From Gnetum montanum (lineage: Eukaryota > Streptophyta > Gnetopsida > Gnetales > Gnetaceae), in contig MNCI01001825.1 of NCBI GenBank assembly GCA_015680685.1, positions 734,107 to 765,968 on the forward strand: DNA of 31,862 bases, in the 5' to 3' direction. Of this stretch, positions 18,364 through 28,799 are shown one piece after another (the first letter of the stretch is position 1; every line of letters starts with the position of its first letter). Position numbers and translations under genes: made by a program. Below the pieces are notes generated by a model, which made no database searches, was not told the origin of the DNA, and was given only the letters and a program-made list of their open reading frames with translations.

Positions 18364-18950
18364 GATATGATAACTGAAGCTCACATGTGAAAAATAGCTT
18401 TATTCATGTGATTAGGAATGAATAACTCTTGTCTTTGCCCTTTTTTTTTCAGAAAAACTCTCATAGCCTAGTCAACTTATGTGTTTTGAATCGCTAAATT
18501 AGCCCTAACACATTAGCCTAGACATACACGTATAGAAAAATATGGTTAAATGTGGAAGGAAAGAAAAAATTTTACTTGGAACACATTGGAGGTAATCAAC
18601 TTGATATGAAAGTTTCTTATCTTATAGTTAAAATTCCAATCAAATCTCATGGCATAATTAGCAAGCTTTGTTTAAGTTCATATTGACTCAAGATAGAAAG
18701 TGAAAGATGGATTAATCTTTCTTAAGAAGAACACATATGCAAGCTTTGTGGATCAACAACTCTTAAGGATGAGTACCATATGTTTCTTATTTGTCCTTTA
18801 ACTAATCATCTCTACCAAAATATAACATTTCAATAAAAAGCTTTACATCTAATGGCGCTCAGACACTTTGTTGAATATATTCTTATTTTCCATGAAATAA
18901 ATGTACTTTTTTTCTAATAGATCATTTTTAATCTACACACGTATTAAAAT
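18364..18950 (+). pseudogene. LINE C-terminal segment with CCHC zinc-binding motif (plus strand)
   Basis: The translation reads KKKFYLEHIGGNQLD, a stretch with ISKLCLSSY, then IESERWINLS and HICKLCGSTTLKDEYHMFLI, ending CPLTNHLYQN. The arrangement C-X2-C-X9-H-X4-C preceded by IExxRW is that of the C-terminus of many non-LTR retrotransposon ORF2 proteins. Frame stops occur at 18711 and 18723. Stops near 18918 (TAATAG) probably end the ORF, with a short AT-rich 3' end after it. The strand is opposite to the RT segment at 16768-17459, which would come earlier in the same protein. The first ~170 bases of the interval are not clearly coding. Confidence 0.7.
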
Positions 18951-19069
18951 CTTTAGTTTCAATTTTGAATTATAGGGAATACACACATCCTCTCATTGAT
19001 CTTTACAAGTTGTTAATGAAATGAGATATTTCTCCTTTTCATAATTCTAAAATTGAAACTAAAAATTTT
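18946..19069. repeat. 29-bp inverted repeat (hairpin)
   Basis: AAAATCTTTAGTTTCAATTT (18946-18965 and on to 18973) is repeated in inverted form at 19041-19069, with one mismatch and one indel by eye, around a spacer of about 67 bases. No flanking duplication was established. It could be a MITE remnant. The rest of 18951-19160 is AT-rich with no gene. Confidence 0.5.
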
Positions 19070-19159
19070 TTCCTTAGTTCCACTAAGATCCCTTGGATCT
19101 ATTGAATCAATTTCAGATTTCTTTTAAGAATTTTCTTTTTAAATTTATCATTCACTACT

Positions 19160-19222
19160 ACCTAGTAGAATAGAATTTATGACTTGGGGTTTCCAAGTCA
19201 AGACTCTTATCACTATGCTACC
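19160..19222 (-). repeat. tRNA-derived SINE head, minus strand
   Basis: On the minus strand: GGTAGCATAGTGATAAGAGT (A box region), CTTGACTTGGAAACCCCAAG, then AAATTCTATTC (decayed B box). This order is typical of plant tRNA-derived SINEs. The B box has lost the GGTTC core and no full acceptor stem is visible, so it is not scored as a tRNA gene. Confidence 0.65.
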
Positions 19223-19936
19223 TTAAACATTGGTATAGCCATAAGTGATGAGTAACACTTCTTATCACTTACCGAGTTAGAAAACATCAAACATTTGAAT
19301 GACTTGCTTATTTCAAGTTTTTTTTACAAGAAGTACCAATGGATATGATTGGATGTAATCTTAATCCTCCACTATATTTCTATCAAACACGATCATTTGA
19401 TCTATAATAGGTTTCAATCATTGGTTGGAAGTAAAAAATATATAGGTTTCTAAAACTTTGCCTATGCAATATGGTGCTTCCCACATTAAGGGCCATCCAA
19501 CTCAAATAATCCAACCATTATCTTGCTATGAGTTAGCTTAATTTCATGTTCTATGCTACACAAACAAGACTTAGCCTAATCATAATTTTTAGATTACACC
19601 TTGATATACCCATAAGATAAGTGACCAAGGATAGTACATGAGGTGGGTACATACCTACGAATAGCTTCTACATCATTGAAAACTTTCAAATGTTATGCAA
19701 CTTAAAGCCATTGGGTTCAATAGCTAAAAATATTAAGCCAAATATGTATAAGTAGGATTAGATAGTGGTTCTCATATCTACATCTAGGGTAGGATTTATG
19801 CAAAATAAATAAAAAATGCAACCCATTTATTCAACGTATGGGAATGAACATCATATTATTAAAATGATTAATTAATGATTCCTAGAATTACTATATGCTT
19901 CACACAAGACATACTAATCATAATTCATGTTTAGTA
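19223..19936. other. Unassigned AT-rich interval
   Basis: No reading frame, LTR end or RNA gene recognised on either strand. Probably old, decayed repeat sequence. Confidence 0.5.
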
Positions 19937-19996
19937 TTAGATTACTAGTAGGAATCTTTATTTGAAAGCAACAAGTCATGGGTTCAATTTTGATGG
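19937..19996 (+). repeat. tRNA-derived SINE head, interrupted by element E
   Basis: ATTAGATTACTAGTAGGAATC resembles an A box region and GGTTCAATTTT (19981-19991) is the same B box sequence as at 95-105. Element E is inserted about 10 bases after the B box, and the remainder of any SINE would continue at 25929. Confidence 0.45.
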
Positions 19997-20001
19997 GTAA
20001 T

Positions 20002-20824
20002 TGATGGGACACGATATCGCATCCACGATATCGCGTCCTACCCTGCGATATCGCGTACGTGATATCGCAGCCCACTGTCATGTCTATAAATAAGAGGTGA
20101 CTTTCCCTTGTCCAATCAATCTAGATTTAGACCCTTAGCCAAACTATAGCAGTTTTACCATTCCAGAGTTAGAATAATTTCCATGTGCCCGCAGTAGGAG
20201 TCTTAAAGTGAACGAATCTCTATTCGAGCAAATTGTACCTGAGCACACATTTGTGTGTGGCAATAAAGACGAACTTTCTGATAAACCTTGTAGCATATGG
20301 ACGAAGCTAAATAGGAATTAATTCTTCTTAAATGTTTAAATGATTTCCTAGATGATTAATCTCTCTTCATCCTTATCTCCTAGTAACGTGGAATGAGTAT
20401 GACTTAATCATGAGCATTCAAGTGTGACTACTTGGTAACCCAGTAGCGTACTTAGGCCATGAGCTTGGTAATCCCAGTGGTAGTTGTGCATGAAGTTCAG
20501 GATGTGTATGGATGATTAAGAAATGGATGCTCATCGCACTTAGGCTAGCTTAGATTCTCTCTCACTCTTTCTCTCTTAGCTTATTCAATATTACTTTCCA
20601 TTGTCCTCAGGAGTAGCATTAGTGTAGGAACACATCATACACCTCACTCTAGACTAAACCATATGTGACAAAGCTAATACTAGTCCAGGTGGGAAGACAA
20701 CGAACTGCGACCTAAGGCTAACTGTCTAGATGCCATAACTAGTCTGTCTACGGAGTTCGACCGGATCACATGTGTAATGCTCATATTCGTATGGTTGAGT
20801 GTAGGGGTACCTCGCCACGCATCA
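20002..20824 (+). repeat. 5' LTR of element E (LTR-f)
   Basis: It starts TGATGGGACACGATATCGC and ends GTACCTCGCCACGCATCA, 823 bp. The U3 has four GATATCGC-type repeats (20013-20071) just before the TATA box (CTATAAATAAG, 20084-20094). It shares GGTAACCCAGTAGCGTA and ACTAAACCATATGTGA blocks with the other LTRs. Confidence 0.95.
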
Positions 20825-20842
20825 TTGGTGCCGTTGCGATGC
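20825..20842 (+). promoter_or_regulatory. Primer binding site of element E (tRNA-Asp type)
   Basis: TTGGTGCCGTTGCGATGC follows the LTR end at once. It matches the tRNA-Asp primer site of Athila/Tat elements (TGGCGCCGTTGC) with one C-to-T change in its first 12 bases. Confidence 0.8.
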
Positions 20843-20957
20843 TAGTTATCTAGATTAGTTATATCATACAAGGTCATTGTATAGGAATTAATGATATATC
20901 TTTTAGAAAGAAGTAATTATAAAAGTCACATATAAATTCACACACAATTTCACGACC

Positions 20958-23251
20958 ATGCCTCTCCTACAACACTACGATAATTCCACACCTAATGAGG
21001 CAATTCATTGGAGAACCAACAGAATTGATGATGAAAATGAAGTCTAGATTACTCAACCTTATGCAGGAGTCCCCTACGTTTATGAACACCCCAATGATAC
21101 CCAAAGACTCTCGTCATCCAACTTTGATACCTCTAGTGAGGATGAGACATCCCATAGAACGAGGAGGCCTGAAAGGCCTAGGACCTTCTCAATAACTAAC
21201 AAGAACTTACTTGGGGATGATTGGAACACTTACAAAAGTCATAATGAGTTTTACAGTTCCTTCTCTTCCTCTACTCCAACGTCAGATTGTGACACGGATG
21301 ACTATCTTTCAAGGGATCGGCATAGAACTAAAAATTGAGCTCACAAAGAAAATCAAGAATGTCAACATGAACAGGGGCAACATCATCCCAACTCACAAAC
21401 TCACAACCTACTTAGTGACGATGAACCCCTGCTGGCCACTAAGAGCCTAATGCCTATACATGAGGCTGTTCGAATCTCCCGTAGGCATCGTAAAGAGAGC
21501 CACCTACCCAGGCTTGATTTAAACAACTGTCCCCATTTCTCAGGAGGCTATGACTTAGATCCGCAAAAACATTTACAAGCCTTCTATGATGCTTGTACAT
21601 GGAACAACATTGATAATGGGTGGCAAAAACTCCTATGACACTCGTTGGCCAAGCAAAAGTATGGTATAGATCATTAAAACCAAATTCAATACGATGTTGG
21701 CCAACAATGGTAGAACTCTTTAACAAAAGATATCAAACCTACGCAAGAGTGTTAGCCTTGAGGAAACGAATCCAAGGGTGGAAACAAGCACAACATGAAA
21801 CCTTGGACATGGCCTTAGAAAGATATTATGAACTGTTAAATAACTGTCCATGCCATAATTTTTTCAAGGAAAGGCTAATGTATCATATCATTAATGGGCT
21901 TTGTAATGAAACAAGAGAGACCCTAGGGATGTATGCCCAAGGAAAACTATATGAGCTACAAACCCATCAACTCCAAGAGCTTATTAAGTGGGTAGTAAAA
22001 GAAGAAGGAGAACTAGCCAAATGGAAGAATGTTGAAAGTTCTCAACAGGACCAAAATCTCAACTTAACAAGGATCCATGATCATGAAGAGGAGAAATCAA
22101 CTCACTTCAAGGAGGTGGAATCATCTTTGCCAATCCTACAATCACTAGATAAAATTGAGGAAAAGATCAATAAGATGATGGACTAGGTACATAAAAGATG
22201 TGGAGAATATGCCAACATTATTAGAGGAAGAGTTATTCCAAATCAAGAAACAGGATAGGACACCACGCAACAATCGAAGCAAAGGGTAGAAGATAATAAG
22301 AATAAGAACTCAACTGCCAATTTCACATATCAATGTAACGTCTGTCTGTACGATCACCCCGAAGGCCAATGTCCAATTTTGTCACATTTACATGAGCATT
22401 GGGGAGGAATGTTACATCCATATTTTGTACAGAAATATCAGGTTCAACCACAGTGGCAAAAACCTCAGTCATGGGTAAGGCCACCACCAATTAGACCATA
22501 CCCTTCATATGTCCCAATGCCAAATGCTTATTATTATGTTCAACACCCTGTTTCTCCAACAAGATTAGCATCATCTACCTCACTTCATCATTATTATTCT
22601 CCTTAGTACTATCCACCCATGTCCTCTCCAACAAGATCACCACCTCATGCGCCTTACACTTATCCTCAACCTCAATATTCTCATACTTCACCCCCTCCTA
22701 CAGAGGTCCCAACTATGCCAGGAAATTTTGCACCAAAGTACCAACCCACAAATGTTACTTGTGCTACTACTCCCAATAGCAGTGGAGGTCCTTCACAACA
22801 TTGAAAGCATCCCTTCTTTAGACATGACTGTCAAAAGGGACACCACAGTTCAAAAACCACTACATCCGCCAACTCAACACAAACCCAACACTGTGGTGCA
22901 TCTTCCTCTTCAAACCCAACACCTCATTTTACCTCATCAAGGCCACCACTTAACACTCCAACAACCATACGGTGCAATGAATACAGCCATGGAGGGTGAC
23001 ATCCTGATCCTTGTATACCATCTAACGGTCCCAACTATTATAGTGGGTCAACTTGTTATTCAGAAACTACCTCTTATAAATTTCCCCACTATGGTTACTA
23101 TAATCAAGTGTGTGAACCACAATGGGGTCAGTATGACCGGGTCCCAATATTTCCAACCTGCCAGGATCCTAACCTTCCATTTATTAATTCTAGTCATGCT
23201 CAACCATTTTTCTATGGAGGGGTATCCTCCATTCTAACAACACAAAATTAA
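20958..23251 (+). pseudogene. gag: gag of element E: Ser/Arg-rich N-terminus, capsid, zinc knuckle, Pro/Tyr-rich tail
   Basis: The start at 20958 (ACCATGCC context) opens the frame that holds all homology upstream of a frameshift near 21620-21640. The N-terminus is acidic and Ser/Arg-rich (RRPERPRTFSITN). HLPRLDLNNCPHFSGGYDLD leads into the capsid (Retrotrans_gag) with MTLVGQAKVWYRSLKPN, WKQAQHETLDMALERYYELL and YHIINGLCNETRETLG. After stops at 22184 and 22256 the zinc knuckle CNVCLYDHPEGQC (C-X2-C-X3-H-X4-C) follows, and then a Pro/Tyr/Gln-rich tail (PPPIRPYPSYVPMPNAYYY) to the stop at 23249. In all about 760 codons, with about seven internal stops, nearly all TAG or TGA, and one frameshift. 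Its length is that of complete gag, so it was retained while pol was lost. It cannot now be translated in full. Confidence 0.85.
23205..23226 (+). promoter_or_regulatory. Purine-rich tract at the gag/3'-module boundary
   Basis: TATGGAGGGGTA (23213-23224) lies at the end of gag and about 30 bases before the T-rich tract, the position held by the internal polypurine-tract copies at 6102-6116 and 12607-12620. Resemblance to the 3' tract (CATGGGGGTA) is good but not exact. Confidence 0.35.
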
Positions 23252-25138
23252 TAAATATTTTTCTGATTCTTTAATTTTTCAACTTTTTGTTTTCTAGTTT
23301 TTCACCTTTTAATTTATTATTTTATCTTTTTGTCTTTTAAGTTTTTGTTTTGCAACATTATTATACTCTTTCATTTCTTTGTGTGTTGTTTATTTTGTTA
23401 GATTCGTCACCTAATAAGTACTCTTGATGGTGGTATGAACTGTATTCTATTGATTGCTAATGTTTGGTTTTTACCTTTGAGTTATAATGTTGATACTAAG
23501 GTATGGTTCTTTTGATATAATAGGTAATGAGCCCACATCATCCATGCATCCGTAAATTTCTATGGTCTCTCTTGGCTTGGAAATGTACAGTCCCTTTCTT
23601 AATAATAAGAACTATCAACGAATCGGTGACTAGGCATTTCTCAAACTAAGGAACAACTCAATGATTGAAAAGGGTGTGACTTCAAGGGGATTTGATGCAT
23701 TTGTATTGGCCATTCTCTTGGGTTCTTGAATTTTTTCTTCTTGGGTTTTCCTCACCATTTCGATGTTGCTCCATTATTGGGAAGTTGAGCCAATAAAAAA
23801 ATAGTCTTTGCATGGTGTGGTTCACATGTAAAAAGATAAAAAAAAAACCACAAGTGGGAAGTGAAAAGTAAGAATTCAAAGCACACCCCATAGATGAAAT
23901 AATCATCCAGGCTACAAGCACTGGTTATGGAACTATAAACATGTTACCTCTAACTAAGGCCCTTCTCGCTCCCTACTTTCTCCTTTTTCGTTTCATCGGA
24001 ATGGTGGTGACTTTTTGGCGGAAGCATTCTTGTGACTTCAAGTGGATGGATTGGCCGAATGTATTAATGTAAAGTCACTAGATGTGGCTTGTTTGAGCTA
24101 GATTTGAAATGAGATCTACTCAATCACATTAACCATAATACACAAGGGGCTATACACCACCTTGTTCCTGAGACTCCATTCCATTCTCGTCTTTCCATCA
24201 TTCTTTCTCCATTTTTCACCTCATTGCCGATTGTATCAATAGTCCATATTTTGGTTGATGCATTGTTTTCTTTTTGGTAAACTCTTGTGGTTAAGAATTT
24301 AACTCTTATTTCCAAATGACATTTCTAGAGCCTACGGACTCTTTGAATGTGGGATTGCTAGGGCATTAAGGGCATGAGCCTGCTTTGGGGAGGACCCACT
24401 AGCATTCCTATTTGGTCCATTAGTTAATTTCTTTCCCTTAGACATTTTCACAACCAACATTATTTTGTTCATCTCCATCTCGAACATCCATTTTAATAAG
24501 CGTTTCCATTGTTCCTTTTTCTCCATCTTTCTTATTCCTTATCCTTTTCCATTCTCTCGCTACTGGAGGTTCGCTCTCAGTCATGGGGGTCCTGGTCCAA
24601 TTTTTTCAATTTTCTCTTAACCCCTACACCTCGGGTAGTCACCAGTATTATATCTCCAGATCCACATTACCATATCACAACTTAGCCAATGGACCTTACA
24701 CTGAGGCAAGGTATTAACTGCATTGTGATTCATTTACCCTTGCTAATATAAGACTGTGTTGTGTGTGCAGATGGTAATCATACAACAATGGATAGGATCT
24801 GGAGGGAACACTTGGAATGGACCGGTGCTGGAGCAGTTATGCAAGGAACACGATTGATGGCACACTTATGGATGGACAACAAAAAGTGCAATCTTGGCGT
24901 TGGTAGCAATAGATGTCTTCTTTTCTTTCTCTCTCTCGCTTCTCTTAGCTGCTAAATAAGGCTGGATGTCAAATGTGTATAGTGTTCACTCTTGTTGTCA
25001 TGAACACTAATTTTTACCATGTATTGTAATGATGATTCGTTCACATGTCATCCCATTCACCACTAGTATCATTTCATTCAATAATCCCATACCTTTCCAA
25101 TATTTTGTAAGGAACTCGAGGATGAGTTTTCATTCAGT
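23252..25138 (+). other. 3' noncoding module of element E
   Basis: It starts with a T-rich tract (23260-23400) and aligns in blocks with 6121-8224 and 12639-14477, including GGCTACAAGCACTGGTTATG (23910-23929), GGACCCACTAGCATTCC (24392-24408) and the TCAATAATCCCATACC block (25078-25093). A second internal copy of the polypurine tract context, CAGTCATGGGGGT, is at 24578-24590. GTGTGTGCAG (24761-24770) followed by ATG could be a splice acceptor and start; only 28 codons (MVIIQQWIGSGG...) are open there, so ORF3 is absent. Confidence 0.65.
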
Positions 25139-25148
25139 CATGGGGGTA
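25139..25148 (+). promoter_or_regulatory. Polypurine tract of element E
   Basis: CATGGGGGTA abuts the TGATGGGACG start of the 3' LTR. The preceding ATTCAGT matches the other copies. Confidence 0.88.
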
Positions 25149-25923
25149 TGATGGGACGTGATATCGCATATGCGATATTGTGTCCTGCCCTGCAATATGC
25201 TTTCCCTTGTCCAATCAACCTAGATTTAGACCCTTAGCCAAACTATAGCAGTTTTACCATTCCAGAGTTAGAATAATTTCCATGTGCCCACAGTAGGAGT
25301 CTTAAAGTGAACGGATCTCTATTCGAGCAAATTGTACCTAAGCACACATTTGCGTGTGGCAATAAAGATGAACTTTCTAATAAACCTTGCAGCATATCGA
25401 CTAAGCTAAATGGGAATTAATTCTTGTTAAATGTTTAAATGCTTTCCTAGATGATTAATCTCTCTTCATCCTTATCTCCTAGTAATGCGGAATGAGTACA
25501 ACTTAATCACGAGCATTTAAGTGTGACTACTTGGTAACCCAGTAGCGTACTTAGGCAATGAGCTTGGTAATCCCAGTGGTAGTTGTGCACGAAGTTTAGG
25601 ATGTGTACAGATGATTAAGAAATGGATGCTCATCGCACTTAGGCTAGCTTAGATTCTCTTTCACCCTTTCTCTCTTAGCTTAGTCAATATTACTTTCCAT
25701 TGTCCTCAGGAGTAGCATTAGTGTAGGAACACATCATACACCTCACTCTAGACTAAACCATATGTGACAAAGCTAATACTAGTCCAGGTGGGAAGACAGT
25801 GAACTACAACCTAAGGCTAACTGTCTAGATGCCACAACTAGTCTGTCTGTGGAGTTCGAGCGGATCATGCGTGTAACGCTCATATTCGTATGATTGAGTG
25901 TAGTGGTACCTCACCACTCATCA
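25149..25923 (+). repeat. 3' LTR of element E (LTR-g), with a deletion over the TATA box
   Basis: It starts TGATGGGACGTGATATCGC and ends GTACCTCACCACTCATCA, 775 bp. Relative to the 5' LTR about 48 bases are missing after position 25198, covering two of the GATATCGC repeats and the TATA box (20052-20100 in the 5' copy). The last bases are followed by GTAAT. Confidence 0.95.
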
Positions 25924-25928
25924 GTAAT

Positions 25929-27719
25929 GTTGAGCTATAAAGTTTGTGTACTTATATTACAATTATTTCAAGGTTCCAAAATCCCCATAATTCATGTGAA
26001 TTCATTTTATAGAAAGAAATCAAACATACATGATCTCTCAAAAATTTTCTTTCTTTTCTTTGCACAAATAGAATAACATAATTGTTGATAAATAAATGAC
26101 ATTAGAATATTGAAAAAGAATAAAAAAATAATATTTCACTTTGCATGAAAGGAAAATTTAACTATGACAAAATATACAAAGCATTCATTATACATTAAAA
26201 GACTTACTCTAATGAGACTAACAAGCTTCCAAGATCCACTATTATTAACTTACAATAAAGATGATAATTGTGCATTTTAAGTAAGTTCTTAAATGCCATA
26301 TAAAGAACTAACTCATACATCAATAATGGTAAGTTACAACACATATGTTTGCTCTTGATTTATATCAAGAAATGGTTATTACTATCCTACACCAAGGATC
26401 CTAGACAAATGTTCCCATGTAGAAATCAACCAATATTTCCTCCAATTTTAGGTATCCTAAATTTGACAAACAAAGTCTAAGAATAGGACTTGGATTTTTG
26501 GGAAACAATTCTGAGTTTAGCATATATTGAGGGCCTAAAATAAATATGAAATTATAGTTACTAACATTGTTTATGAAAGTGGGGTTTTACTAAAGGTTTG
26601 CCATCAGCCTAAGGTATTTTTAAGCTCCATGATTTTTCTAGGTGACTTAAGCGTGGGGAATTACCAACTATTTATTCTGAACAAATTTTGTTTTGGATTC
26701 ATTTTCACATACATAGAGACCTTAGCACGACCTTCATAATTTGCAAGTAATATCAAATTCTAAAGTATATAAATACTATAAATAGAGTAAAATTAAACCA
26801 CAATTACAAGAAGAGCAATAATCTCTTATTCATTTGTTTCTCTTGAATAGAGAACAATCATAGTGTCCTTTTTTTTATAGAAACAAAAACAATAAACAAG
26901 AAATGATAACATAAAATAAATGTAGTAGTCTCTAGCTAGAAACAATCATCATCAAAGAACTAACATTATTATTATAAGTAGCTAAAATAGGTAAAATATA
27001 TGAGCTTAATTGCCAAAATGAAAAGGAAATATAAGTAAAAACTAAAATTTACCAAGCTTGGACACCATGATGGATTAAAATGGTCTTAAACCTTTGAAAT
27101 ATTTATTATCAAATATTCAAACCTCTAATGTTTTCACATTGAGAAAAATGTAAGCTTAAACAAAAGACCATTTAATAATGAATTGTGACATGATAGGTTT
27201 CTTGGTAATCCCCCTCCAAGATAATCACAAAAATGCTTAATAAAACAAAGCATGTGAACTTCACTATCCATTATAAAAAAGATACTAAAAATCATCCATA
27301 TGCATAGCTTTTTTTTTATTCTTATTTTTTAAATAACTATTGAATGGACACTTTGGCCATCCAAGTATCACACACTAAGCTCTTTTAACCCTGTAGTATC
27401 TTATTGTCCACACGAGAAGAACACTAGTGTTAGATAAAATGTTGGGGGCTAACACCATCAAGAACCTTTAAGAAATCAACCCTTATAATTCACACAAGAG
27501 AGGATGCATTTCTTAAGAATGATTATAAAAAATAAAATATGAAGTGCACATGACCCAAAGAAAATGCTAACTCCTAAGCCCAATACATGTATGCCAAAAA
27601 TAAAATAAAATAAAATGCATGACTCATGAAGTACTCGATGTAGGACTCATACCTTACAAGAAATCCTACATGCTCCATGAAATAATCCTCCCTTGTCCAA
27701 ACCAATCCAACAACAAATA
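25929..27719. other. Unassigned AT-rich interval
   Basis: No coding homology, LTR end or RNA gene recognised on either strand. It is the continuation of the sequence before element E. Short open frames (25894-26076, 27574-27762 minus) have no recognisable motif and partly overlap LTR ends. Confidence 0.5.
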
Positions 27720-28610
27720 TGATGAGTAGTGAAAGTTTCCTACACCTAACCATACAAATCATGCAAGTATTGTGTGCAACCTAATCATAATCCATGAATG
27801 GGTTAACGTAATTTCTAGAGAGTTAATGCATAATCGTTGATTATTATCTTCTCAGTTAAGTTAGTTGTGATCAATATGCAAGGTTTAAATCAAAGTAAGG
27901 CATATGATATGATGATGTTATATGGGTGTAATAACATCAAGGTGAAACATGGTAATTAATTATTTAAACTAATTATCCTAACAAATAGTAAAATTAAATT
28001 ATATATTAGCCTAGTGACAATAAGTATCCAATCCTCACCTTCCATACACATTATGAGCTCATATAATTATCCTTGGTATTACTAAGTAATATTACTACTA
28101 GATGTACTAAGTGATATCACTACTAGGTTACCAAAAAATTATACACTACATTCAAGATTGATCATACTTCTTCCACCAAGTTACTAATGTATGATGAAAA
28201 CATAAATGACATTAAAAATATAAATTGCATTGGAAAGCAAAAAATATATTTTAAGTGAAAAGTTGCAATCATTTAAAATAATCTCAATCTTTATTTCCAG
28301 ATATGAACTATATTTAGATACATCTCTTGCAAATATAGATGTTGTACAACTACTTCAGATCATATTACAGACACTCATGAACTAACTCTAAAATTACAAA
28401 AATAAAAATTAATACTTTGGCTAAGGATGAACTAAAAATGTACATTAAGTGTTGTGGTCAAACAGTATTTATAGACATTGCCTACTTCAAATACTTCATA
28501 TCTATGATATCGATGAAACATGTGATATTATAGTTATGCTATTATAACTACAATATCATAGGTGCAATGTCATTGCCAAATTATTAACTATTCATTCTAT
28601 TTCTATTACT
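27720..28610 (-). repeat. 3' LTR of a minus-strand element (LTR-i)
   Basis: On the minus strand it ends GTAGGAAACTTTCACTACTCATCA at 27720, a decayed form of the common LTR end, and has an ATTTGTATGGTTAGG-like block and a TATA box (TCTATAAATACTG, near 28460). Sequence left of 27720 is not a primer site, while ORF3 homology lies to the right, so it is best read as the 3' LTR of element I. The right border is uncertain, 28550-28615, because no clean polypurine tract is visible. Confidence 0.65.
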
Positions 28611-28689
28611 AAGTTCAACCTCATTCTTTAGTTAAACAAAAGTGGAATTGAATTGGTTACAAGATTATGAAGGTGACTAATTAACAAAG

Positions 28690-28711
28690 TAACTAACTAA
28701 CTAACTAACTT
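28690..28711. repeat. Short (AACT)n microsatellite
   Basis: About five tandem AACT units occur here (AACTAACTAACTAACTAACT). Confidence 0.8.
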
Positions 28712-28799
28712 GACTTCAGTTCCATTGTTTATTCAAGTGGATTGAAAAATGAAAAAATATTAGATATTCATCAAAAAATTTCAAAAATTTAAAAGCCTT

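Larger units (their letters stand above)
20002..25923 (+). mobile_element. Element E: complete gag-only Ty3/gypsy retrotransposon (TR-GAG-like)
   Basis: Two LTRs, a primer binding site, a polypurine tract and perfect 5-bp target duplications (GTAAT, 19997-20001 and 25924-25928) define the element. The interior holds a gag gene (20958-23251) and a 3' noncoding module, with no protease, RT, RNase H, integrase or ORF3. Such elements (terminal-repeat retrotransposons with a gag domain) need enzymes from an autonomous partner; the element A family is the obvious candidate because the gag, 3' module and LTR ends are related. The two LTRs differ at about 50 of ~760 aligned positions by eye, mostly transitions, so the insertion is old but younger than element A. 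Confidence 0.88.

Noticed and set aside
19160-19222. A tRNA gene
   Set aside because: A-box and stem-like sequence is present, but the B box is decayed and no acceptor stem or intact cloverleaf is visible. It fits a SINE head.
22647-23237. A 196-codon open frame in element E
   Set aside because: It is a shifted reading of the gag tail. The frame used upstream (zinc knuckle, PPPIRPYPSYV) continues in another phase to 23251, and only that phase aligns with the gag end in the composite copy.
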